Below are positions 1 through 7,502 of a stretch of DNA of 13,615 nt, one piece after another. The notes under the pieces are model-generated. The model was not told the origin of the DNA. It ran no database searches and saw only the letters and a list, made by a program, of their open reading frames with translations. The stretch spans positions 1 through 13,615 of the forward strand of contig JANBQS010000680.1 of the NCBI GenBank assembly GCA_027577415.1. Direction: 5' to 3'. A program made the position numbers and the translations under genes. How positions within the stretch are numbered: position 1 is the first letter of the stretch; each line of letters starts with the position of its first letter. This DNA is from Coemansia sp. RSA 922 (taxonomy: Eukaryota; Kickxellomycota; Kickxellomycetes; Kickxellales; Kickxellaceae).

Positions 1-2951
1 TCGAGACCCGAGATAGTCTGTTTGTGCGCCATGTTTTCGCGCTCGCTGGCCGCCAACCGCGAGGACAGTTGGTCAACAAGTTCGTTGGCGCGCTTGGCGG
101 CATCGACGTCGCCACGCAGCCGTGCCTGCTCGTCTTCTATCTGCCGCTGCCACTCTGGCGATACTGCGGCCATGGCGGGTTCCGTGCGAGCAGTGTACGA
201 TGCGGGTTTCTTACTGGCTTGGGAAGAAGACACGGTCTCTACTGGAGGCGAGCGCATGGTGGGGGGCGCACGCGAATAAGGAGGGGCGGGGCCGGTGGAC
301 AAAGACGCGTTGTTATCCTCAGTGGCATCTTCGTCAGCTCCACCGCCACTGGCCCTTGCCTGAAGCGCAGCTAGCCGCGACGCCATGCCTGAAGCAACCC
401 GACCACTAGGCTTGAATCCGCCTGTTGGCAACTGCGGGCCGCTGAACTGACCGTGTCGGGCAAGTCCCTTTGGCTTCTCGGGCAATACTGGAGGAGCTGC
501 CTTCACTACTTCGGGTTCGGGCTCGGGTGCCACGTCCTTGTCCTTTTTAAGCGCGGTGTGAAGCAACTGTGACTGCGATTCCTCTGACTGTTTCTTCAGT
601 CCCTCGGCGGTGGGCTTTTGGCGCGGCGCACGGCGCACGAGCCGCTTTACACCGGCCAGTGCGGGCGATTTAACTGGGTCGAGGCTCGACGTCCTACTGC
701 TGGTCTCAAGATCATCGTCGGCACCGACGAGCTCCTCAGCGTCAACCTCGTCGATGTGCAACTCCCCCTCGACCTCTTCTTGAGCTTCGTCCTCGGGAAC
801 CTCAGCATCAGCGACATCCTCGACCGGCACATCGGGTACCCTAGCCAAGGGTACCTCGTCAATATCAACGGCCTTTTCCGCCTCTGCTTCTTCCTTTTCG
901 TCTTCTTTGTCAGCGGCAGGAGAAACAATATCGGGGATAGACGAGCGAGTCACAGTCTCTCCTGCACTAGCCGCCGTCGACCTGCGAGAAAGGGGCAGCG
1001 GCAGAGCGGCAGCTGGGGCTGCCGAGAGTGGCGAGCCAACAGAGTCCTCATTAGGAATTGAAGATGTCTGCCTACGCGGTACGCGATTAAGCTGTGCCAA
1101 AAAGTTAACAGGCTCCTCCTTTTGCTCATCCTTGGGCGCTGCTGCCGGAGGACGCTGCACGCTACGGAGCTTTGGAATAACCGGTGCCATTGCCAAAGCT
1201 GGTGTAGGTACAGCTGCCTGGCTCTCATCCTCGTCGGTCTTGCGTGGCGGAGCAGCCTTACGCAGCGATGGCAATCCACCGCCAGCAAAGATAGAGCCAA
1301 TACCTCCTTGCTGAACGCCATACGCAGCTAGCCTGAAACCTCCCTTGGGTTTGGCTCCAGATTCACCCTCCTCTTCATCTAAATCGGCTGACTCTTCGAT
1401 GGCGTCGACTACGTGGGCCGGGAAATACCCCTTCTTGCCGTGGTACTCGCCCTTCCAGCGCGGGTCGTCCTCGGTACCGCGGCTAATAATGGTTACGACA
1501 TCGCCTGACATAAGGTTGAGCTCCTCTTGCTGCTGTGCCTCGTAGTCTTCAATAATCTTGGCCAATTTGGCCCCGCCGCCGCGAGGCTTGATGCTCTCGC
1601 TATCGTCTGCTGGCTCTACTACAGGCTCGCTCTCCTCCTCGTCTACTACTTCGTCTATTGGGCCTTCTTCTGTGCCAGCGCTGGTTTCTATGTCGGCGAT
1701 GGCAGCTGTACTGGTGGACTTTACACTCGATGTAGATAGACGACGAGTCGAGGAGGGTCGCTGAGGTGTGGGGACAGCAGCAGGAGGTGGTGGTGGCGGA
1801 ATGGCAGCCGCTGGAACTGGCGGAGGCTTGGCAAGACTCATCGATGGAATGGGCGGCAAAGCTGGTCTAGCGGATGCAGGAAGGCTGGCAGCAGTTGGTT
1901 GAGGCAAAGGTCGACTAGGCGGAGCAGGTGAGACGGCGATTTCCTCTTCAGGTTCCTCTTCAAGTGCCTAGAGGTATAAAAAAAATGGTAGGGCAATGAA
2001 AATAAATAGTTTGTCAGTAATAGATAGCAGAAAAGAACTCCACAAAAGCGTTTGTTGTTGTGGAGTAAAAGAAAGAGGGAGTAGGCGCACGTGGATATAA
2101 AGAATGTGGCATTGCGTGGACCGCAGAAAGGGCATACAAAAAGAAAGGCTTACCTCATCATGGTCACCGTCGTCTAGTATCTGTGGTTCTTCAGGCGGCG
2201 GGCTCATTACAGTGTCAGACAGTTCGGCAGCGTCCTTGTGCTTGTGCTTCTTGGTTCCAAACAAGCGGCTAATTCGGTGTCCAGACTTTTGCTTATCTTT
2301 CTTGGTGCCATCATCAGCAGTGTCATCGGTGCCAAGAATAGAATAGCGCTTGTCCGAGCCGCGAGTTATGTCGGTGGATGCACGTGGCGGCAGCGGTGGT
2401 TGACGCTGAGGCAGTGCAGGTGGCTGTGGAGCCACAGCGCCTTGTTTAGACAGCAAAGTGGGCGGGAGCGGTGGCGGAGATGTCGCACCGCTAGGCACCG
2501 GAGGTACTGGCAATGGCCGATGTACTGGCGGAGGAGCCCTATCCCCTGCATCCTTTGCCAACGAGGGACCGCCAATGTCTTCAACATGAGAGGCCGGGAA
2601 TAAGCCCTTCCTGCCATCTACAGTACCAAAGTACCAGCCCTCCAGCTCCCTCCCAACTTCGACCACATCGCCCACCTCTAGCGACAGGGCGTCGTCGTCA
2701 TCGTCGTCGGCAATGTACTGCTTAATGCAACGCACATGGCGCTTATTCTTGGTCTTGGAAGACTTTGTTTCTATCTTCACAAAGTTGGACGGAAACCAGC
2801 CGCGCTCCTTGGTGCTCTCGTTGTGGCCAACCCACCACGCATCGTGCTCATTGTTGGTTACTCGAATTATGTCTCCCGGCGACAAGTCAATTTCGTCCGG
2901 CTTGGCCTTGGTATAGGCGTGGTGTGCCTTTGCGACAAACTTTTCGGCCAT
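1..2951 (-). CDS. Multi-SH3 actin/endocytosis-type adaptor (partial, C terminus beyond window)
   Basis: Two exons on the minus strand (2951-2154 and 1967-1) give 921 codons, open to the window edge. Residues about 4-60 and 71-126 are tandem SH3 domains, with the usual ALYDY-like start, a tryptophan (AWW, GWYF) and a final GWFPSNFV or GLFPASHV. Proline-rich stretches follow, then a third SH3 at about 401-457 (IIEDYEA ... GYFPAHVV). Next come a strongly acidic Glu/Asp linker, basic patches and a Gln/Glu/Arg-rich coiled-coil-like segment from about residue 870. SH3 domains bind PxxP ligands, and three spaced SH3s plus proline-rich linkers and a coiled coil resemble CIN85/CD2AP; fungal Sla1 and Bbc1 are other candidates. 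A role at cortical actin patches is inferred from architecture only. The start chosen is ATG 2951 (MAEKF); the frame is open a few codons upstream, but without an ATG. The ortholog name is unresolved. Confidence 0.85.
1968..2153 (-). other. Intron in the multi-SH3 adaptor gene
   Basis: The donor is GAG|GTAAGC (2153 downward) and the acceptor is CTCTAG (ending at 1968). A TTACTGAC branch-like sequence lies at about 2013-2020. Splicing in phase 0 joins the proline-rich reading frame of exon 1 to the long open frame of exon 2, which continues to base 1. The intron is AT-rich and 186 nt long, a multiple of three. Confidence 0.85.
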
Positions 2952-3174
2952 TAGTAACAATGTACGAAAAAAAATAAAGTTTAAAAAACAAAAACAAAAT
3001 CAGAAAAGAAAAAAAGAGTTGCTGCTACACACGGAAGGTGACGATGCCCTTATGCAAACCTCTGTGCCTTTTAAGTATACACTTTGGCGGGGGCGATCAC
3101 TCTCTCTCTTGGCATTCAGTATTCGCGTGACGCCTCCCCCTTATCCCAGCTTTGCTCAATGCAAAACACGTGTT
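2952..3174. promoter_or_regulatory. Intergenic gap: CCS 3' end and promoter of the SH3 adaptor
   Basis: This 223-nt stretch separates two minus-strand genes. It must hold the CCS terminator and the adaptor promoter. On the minus strand a TATACTTAAAAG sequence (about 3068-3079) sits roughly 120 nt upstream of the adaptor ATG and could act as a TATA-like element. The part next to the ATG (about 2965-3015) is almost pure T-rich/pyrimidine on the coding strand, as in other leaders here. No other gene or clear polyadenylation hexamer was seen. Confidence 0.4.
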
Positions 3175-3864
3175 CTACAGGCGTTGGCCCTGGTCAATCA
3201 AGCGCTGTTCAGTCCACAGAGTATTGCCAGAGCACGCACAGATCTGCTTGTCGTTTTCAAACAAGCCAGCACTACGCGCCACAACACCCGCCAACACGCC
3301 GCCCTCATCTCCAGCATCGATAAGCACGGACCTGCCAATGATCTCCCAGACCTTGAATCTATCGGTTTCGAACGCCAAATCGCCCCAGCCATCTTTCACA
3401 ACCAAGCGATCCAACTCAACGGCGTCGGGGTTCCAACGCCCGCCGCAAGACTCGGGGACCTGACTCAGGTCCCCACACTCGTGGATGGCGACTCCGTGAG
3501 CGCCATCGGAAATCCCGCTGACGCTAATGTCTACAAAACACATCGTCTCATCAATCTGCACAAACCGGGCTAGACCGCGCGTAGCACTGCTTCCCATTGC
3601 GCTGCCTTCTTCAAATATGCATACGGCGGCGCCAATGTTGCCACCACTGCTGGATCCAGTTCCGCGGACTACTGCTGAGCGCCCAGTATCTTTGATAGCT
3701 TTTAGAACGGACGATGGACTGGCTGTGCCTTCGACCATTACTTGTTTGTCGTCGAGAGATACGTCGATCTTGTCAATACCGGGAACTGTTCCAAGGACGC
3801 TGTTTATGCCGTCGACGCAGCTCTGACACGTCATGTCCACTGCTAGCTGAATCTTGATAGGCAT
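3175..3864 (-). CDS. CCS1: Copper chaperone for Cu/Zn superoxide dismutase
   Basis: This 229-residue intronless protein loads copper into, and helps oxidise the disulfide of, Cu/Zn superoxide dismutase in the cytosol and mitochondrial intermembrane space. Domain I (about 1-70) is an Atx1/HMA fold with the copper motif MTCQSC (Cys13, Cys16). Domain II is SOD1-like: GAAVCIFEE, an IHECGDL segment, SCGGRWNPD, then KVWEIIGRSVLI and GVVARSAGLFEN. Domain III carries the CxC motif KQICACSG (Cys209, Cys211) that hands copper on. Domain II lacks the long zinc loop and one of the paired copper-ligand histidines, as in yeast Ccs1, so it should be a docking domain rather than an active dismutase. Length matches yeast Ccs1 (about 249). 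The start is ATG 3864, which has A at -3 and abuts the HMA fold; an upstream in-frame ATG at 3954 would add 30 unconserved-looking residues. Confidence 0.95.
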   Translation of the reverse strand: MPIKIQLAVDMTCQSCVDGINSVLGTVPGIDKIDVSLDDKQVMVEGTASPSSVLKAIKDTGRSAVVRGTGSSSGGNIGAAVCIFEEGSAMGSSATRGLARFVQIDETMCFVDISVSGISDGAHGVAIHECGDLSQVPESCGGRWNPDAVELDRLVVKDGWGDLAFETDRFKVWEIIGRSVLIDAGDEGGVLAGVVARSAGLFENDKQICACSGNTLWTEQRLIDQGQRL

Positions 3865-4161
3865 TGTTGAGAAGACTAGGTGATTTAAAAAAAAGTTGAA
3901 ATTAGCTAAAGAGAGGGAGAAAGTTGAGTGCGAGGGGGCATGAACCGGAAACACACTAGACCCTTGAGAGGAAGGAGAGCTTAGTCATCACCACCGCTTT
4001 TAATATGCAAAGGTCTGTGTTGACGTTTGCATATTGTTTTCGCCATAAGCAGGCATTTGACCGTAGAAACTCGGGCCTATTCACTACTATTCTCTCTTTT
4101 TTGTTTAGTTTACATTAATCTTTTGCATATTTTCGCTCTTTTCTATTATTGTATTTTGACC
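3865..4161. promoter_or_regulatory. Divergent promoter between CCS and xylulokinase
   Basis: This 297-nt gap separates head-to-head genes and so should serve both. The decamer AATATGCAAA lies at 4002-4011 and its exact reverse complement TTTGCATATT at 4026-4035 and again at 4122-4131. The two forward copies are both followed by TTTTCGC-like sequence. A T-rich, pyrimidine-rich tract at 4080-4160 forms the probable xylulokinase leader. An A-run at about 3888-3895 lies just upstream of CCS. No coding sequence is evident. Confidence 0.5.
4002..4035. repeat. Perfect 10-bp inverted repeat (AATATGCAAA / TTTGCATATT)
   Basis: The arms are 4002-4011 and 4026-4035, separated by 14 nt. A third copy in the second orientation lies at 4122-4131. 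The core ATGCAAA resembles an octamer-type protein-binding site. Its position in a shared promoter suggests a transcription-factor site rather than an RNA hairpin; the factor is unknown. Confidence 0.6.
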
Positions 4162-5835
4162 ATGGACAGCGACGGCCTGTTTCTTGGACTAGATCTCAGC
4201 ACACAGCAGCTCAAGGGCATAGTAATCGACTCGCTAGGCCATATACTGTTAGAGACCAGCATAGTATTTGACTCACAATTCCCCAAATACCAGACCACCA
4301 ATGGCCGACACGTAAATGGCAGCACTGTCACCGCCCCTGTCATGATGTGGGTGGAAGCCATCGATCTTGTCATGAGTCGTCTACATGAAGCGGGTCTAAC
4401 CAGTCGGATACGGGCGATCAGTGGCGCCGCACAGCAGCATGGCAGCGTGTACTGGAGCCAACAAGGGATTGAGACTATTGGTAAACTTGATATACAGCGG
4501 TCATTGCATGAGCAGCTGGCTGGCGCATTTGCGGTCTTGGATTCACCGGTCTGGGAGGACTCGAGCACTACGGAGCAATGCCAGAGACTGGAAATGTGGG
4601 CTGGCGGTAGTGCGGAGCTGGCTAAGATCTCGGGGTCTGCGGCGTTCGAGCGATTTACTGCCGCACAGATAATGAAAATCAAAGACCAGAATTCGGATAT
4701 TTGGAACCACATTGCTCGTATCTCACTAGTATCGTCCTTTGTGGCATCAATTTTGTCCGGAGCCTTGGCGCCTATTGACGCTAGTGATGCTTCGGGCACT
4801 AATCTCTACGACATTGAGGCCGGGCAGTGGTCAAAGACACTTTGCAACGCAGTCGATTTGGGTTTGCTCGAGATGCTGGGAAAAGTGACTATGGCTGACC
4901 AAGTAGTTGGCACGTTGACGCCCTACTTTGCAGCTAAATACGGTATGAGTCAGTGTCCAGTGGTATCGTTTACTGGCGATAACCCGTCGGCATATGCTGG
5001 GTTTGAGAGTATGCTCACGGACGCGGATCAGTTGGCCTCGGTGGTCAGTCTTGGAACTAGCGATACGATGCTGTCCCCGCTCACGATATACCCTTATTCG
5101 TCCGATGATCTGGCGAAGGATTCTGAGCATATAGACGGCCATGTTTTGCAGCATCCAACGGTTCCCAATCGGTATATCGCAATGTTGTGCTATAAGAACG
5201 GGTCTTTGGCGCGAGAATGGGTGCGTGACAACTGCCTTGGCGCCAACACATCTGGCTCATGGACGGAATTCAACCAGGCGGCAGCCACTGGTCCACTAGC
5301 ACCGGCGGCGTACGGATTCTACTATCTCTTTAGGGAAATTCTGCCCAAAGGCGCTATTGGGATCCACCGGTTCGAACAAACCGCCTCTACTGGCGATATC
5401 GTTTGTCCCAGCGGAACACAGTATAAACGTGTACAAGAGTTTTCAACTACCAGCGACCCGCGAGCTATCTTAGAGAGCCAGGTTATGAGTATGAGATTGA
5501 ACTATTTGCGCAAGTCCACTAAGCCACTAACTGCAGCCATTGTTACTGGTGGCGCTTCAGTGAATCCGGTTCTGAGACAAATGGTGGCTGATGTACTTGG
5601 TGTGCCAGTTTTTGCGGTTGGGTTACATGGCGGAACTTTGGCTATGCCTGCATATGGAGCGGCCGTGAGAGCACTGAGATACTTGGAGCCTAGCAGCGTT
5701 TTAGAAGGAAACTTTGTTTTGGAGCAAGTTGGCTGGCCTGATGTTGATATGTTTGGGGTGTATTCGGAAGCAATGGCGGACTTTGAGTTCCTGCGCGAGC
5801 AAGTTACACACCAGTTTGTTGTGGTTGGGTGTTGA
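4162..5835 (+). CDS. D-xylulose kinase (xylulokinase, FGGY family)
   Basis: This single-exon 557-residue enzyme phosphorylates D-xylulose with ATP to D-xylulose 5-phosphate, feeding pentoses from the xylose/xylitol route into the pentose phosphate pathway in the cytosol. The N-terminal actin-like fold starts with GLDLSTQQLK (9-18). SGAAQQHGSVYW follows (substrate-side QQH at 91-93), then VWEDSST with Asp133. FTGDN carries the likely catalytic base Asp273. The C-terminal domain has SLGTSDT (296-302), ICY-type MLCYKNGSLARE and TGGASVNP (462-469) around the nucleotide. Length fits fungal xylulokinases such as yeast Xks1 (600). The start is ATG 4162, in a good context (ACCATGG) and directly before the conserved fold; the frame is open upstream but without an ATG. 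The leader is pyrimidine-rich. It shares a bidirectional promoter with CCS, with no evident functional link. Confidence 0.94.
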   Translation: MDSDGLFLGLDLSTQQLKGIVIDSLGHILLETSIVFDSQFPKYQTTNGRHVNGSTVTAPVMMWVEAIDLVMSRLHEAGLTSRIRAISGAAQQHGSVYWSQQGIETIGKLDIQRSLHEQLAGAFAVLDSPVWEDSSTTEQCQRLEMWAGGSAELAKISGSAAFERFTAAQIMKIKDQNSDIWNHIARISLVSSFVASILSGALAPIDASDASGTNLYDIEAGQWSKTLCNAVDLGLLEMLGKVTMADQVVGTLTPYFAAKYGMSQCPVVSFTGDNPSAYAGFESMLTDADQLASVVSLGTSDTMLSPLTIYPYSSDDLAKDSEHIDGHVLQHPTVPNRYIAMLCYKNGSLAREWVRDNCLGANTSGSWTEFNQAAATGPLAPAAYGFYYLFREILPKGAIGIHRFEQTASTGDIVCPSGTQYKRVQEFSTTSDPRAILESQVMSMRLNYLRKSTKPLTAAIVTGGASVNPVLRQMVADVLGVPVFAVGLHGGTLAMPAYGAAVRALRYLEPSSVLEGNFVLEQVGWPDVDMFGVYSEAMADFEFLREQVTHQFVVVGC

Positions 5836-6128
5836 TCAGTATTTTTACATACTGGGTTAGAGCCTCCGCCCGTTTGCTCCGTGAAAGAAGCGAATGGGAT
5901 ATAAAGCCCACGGAGTGGTTTGTTTTCCTAGCTTTTTCTCTTCCCCCCTTCCTCTTCCATTTTCATATTTTTTTTCTGTTACTTTTCTTCTTCTTATCCA
6001 TTTCGACCTTATCTTTCACAATACTGCCCGCACGGATTGTCACACGATCAACAATCAACTCGGATACAGCACCATATCACTGATTTGTAATATCGCCCCC
6101 CGCAGCCACCCTTGATCTAATTATAGTC
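5836..6128. promoter_or_regulatory. Intergenic region: xylulokinase 3' end and ketopantoate hydroxymethyltransferase promoter
   Basis: This 293-nt stretch has no supported gene; its short ORFs are low-complexity pyrimidine translations. A consensus TATAAA lies at 5900-5905, about 225 nt before the next ATG. A long C/T tract (about 5926-6010) follows and probably marks the transcription start zone and leader. A short inverted sequence near 5840-5855 (CAGTATTTTTACATACTG) could form a small hairpin just after the xylulokinase stop. Confidence 0.45.
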
Positions 6129-7190
6129 ATGAGTCGTTCAGCACTTATCGCTGCCAAGCAAATGCGCATGTACAGCGCACGGCCAGCTGCACGTGACGCC
6201 ACAGGTACGATAAGGGTATGTATGTCGTGGGCACATTGTGAAAGCAGTAGCTGATAAGGACAATCATCTGTAGGTCATCCCAAGGTCACCATACAGACGA
6301 TCAAGAAGCTGTATGCGGAGCAGAAGCCCATCGCCATGATGACAGCATACGACTATCCGACCTCGGTGGCATGCGACCGCGCGGGAATCGACATGGTGCT
6401 GGTCGGAGACTCGCTGGCGATGGTAGCTCTGGGACACGACGACACGTCGCAAGTGACCATGGACGAGATGATCCACCATAGCAAGGCTGTGGCTCGGGGG
6501 TCGCGTAGTCCGTTTATTGTCACCGATCTGCCCTTTGGCTCATACCAGTCCGACGAGCGCACAGCCGTCGAGAATGCCATCCGCATGGTCAAGGAGGGCA
6601 GGGCTGAGGCTGTGAAGCTGGAGGCTGGTCGCCGCGCCGCATCCAAGATCGAAGCCATTGTACATGGAGCTGGCATCCCCGTTGTTGGCCATATCGGATT
6701 AACTCCGCAGACAGCTGTGGCGCTGGGCGGGTTCCGAGTTCAAGGCAAATCTCTCGCCAGCGCACAGTCACTCGTGGACGATGCCCTCGCCCTGCAGGAA
6801 TCCGGCTGCTTTGCTATGGTCCTAGAGGCCATGCCATCGCTCGTCGCAGAAACTATCACTCGTCTATTGCGGGTTCCTACTATTGGCATTGGCGCTGGTT
6901 CGGCTACCTCGGGACAGGTATTGGTGCTCTCGGATATGGTCGGATTGTTTGATAGGTTTACGCCTAAATTCTGCCAGAGCTTTGGCGATCTCGGTCCTAG
7001 GATGGCGGATGCTGTCGAGGAGTATAAGAAGGATGTTAGGAAGGGTGCTTTCCCTGTGGAAGGCGTGCATACTTATGCTATGCCGGCGGCGGCGGAGGAA
7101 AGATGGCGCGCGTATGTGCAGCAGCAGTTTGGATTGGAACTTGGCGGGCTCAAGCATGAGGGAATTGTGGAATCCACTGTCCAAGTATAA
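6129..7190 (+). CDS. ECM31: 3-methyl-2-oxobutanoate (ketopantoate) hydroxymethyltransferase
   Basis: Two exons (6129-6204 and 6274-7190) encode 330 residues. The enzyme transfers a hydroxymethyl group from 5,10-methylenetetrahydrofolate to alpha-ketoisovalerate, giving ketopantoate for pantothenate and coenzyme A. It is the PanB family, a TIM barrel with bound Mg2+. Visible family motifs are TAYDYP, VGDSL (Asp71), TDLPFGSYQ (Asp110) and KLEAG (Glu142), matching the metal and substrate acids of bacterial PanB. GHIGLTPQ, LEAMP (Glu210, the probable catalytic acid/base) and PTIGIGAG also match. Exon 1 encodes a Ser/Ala/Arg/Met-rich leader without acidic residues until after residue 20, so mitochondrial import is likely, as proposed for yeast Ecm31. 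Bacterial PanB is about 264 residues; the extra length is this leader and a C-terminal tail. The internal ATG at 6336 is not the start, since the first barrel strand would be lost. Confidence 0.95.
6205..6273 (+). other. Intron in the ketopantoate hydroxymethyltransferase gene
   Basis: The donor is ACAG|GTACGA and the acceptor CTGTAG|GT. A CTGAT branch-like site lies at 6251-6255, 18 nt before the acceptor. Splicing in phase 1 produces TGHPKVTI, joining the presequence to the conserved barrel. Unspliced RNA meets an in-frame TGA inside the intron. Confidence 0.88.
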
Positions 7191-7502
7191 TTTCTACAAG
7201 TACTTTTTTTTTGGTATTAATGTAGTCTGATGTTCGATTAAGGGGGGTTTTTTCATGCTAGCAAACGTGGCATGTTCCCTTGAACGTGACCTCTGGCATT
7301 AATTGACGTAGCATGCACGCTCGTGCAAGGTAAATAGGATGCGGGGGTGCAAAGGAGGGGCACTGAAAGTGTTCCTTAGATTTGGCTTTAAAAGGGGGAA
7401 AGAGGAATCCTAGCTTTTTTGTCGCTCTTCTCCGCTATCGTTTCTTTATCTACCTTTATTTTCTACTCTGCCAGATATTACTCTTTATCAACTGTAAGAA
7501 CC
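7191..7502. promoter_or_regulatory. Promoter and leader of the glycogen debranching enzyme gene
   Basis: This 312-nt region has no supported gene. Three AGGGG pentamers (7241-7245, 7356-7360, 7393-7397) match the yeast stress-response element core, which controls glycogen genes in Saccharomyces. Two AACGTGRC copies lie at 7264-7271 and 7283-7290, and a TTGACGTA half-CRE at 7303-7310. TTTAAAA at 7387-7393, about 115 nt before the ATG, could serve as the TATA element. A pyrimidine-rich leader follows (about 7410-7475). The short motifs could occur by chance, so regulation by stress or cAMP is only a suggestion. Confidence 0.4.

Noticed and set aside
618..1061. 147-codon plus-strand frame and similar frames within 1-1760
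   Set aside because: All are opposite the adaptor exon, which reads open for 655 codons on the minus strand with a recognisable third SH3 domain.
3865..3954. 30-residue N-terminal extension of CCS from an upstream in-frame ATG
   Set aside because: The extension lies in T-rich leader sequence, and the HMA fold starts right at ATG 3864, which has a good context. A hydrophobic targeting role cannot be excluded but has no support.
4027..4161. 45-codon upstream extension of xylulokinase
   Set aside because: It contains no ATG, is low-complexity pyrimidine sequence, and the conserved fold begins just after ATG 4162.
4146..4799. 217-codon minus-strand frame opposite xylulokinase
   Set aside because: It is antisense to conserved kinase motifs and its translation has no family resemblance.
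5829..6115. Short plus-strand frames after xylulokinase
   Set aside because: They are Phe/Leu/Ser-rich translations of the pyrimidine leader and show no conservation signal.
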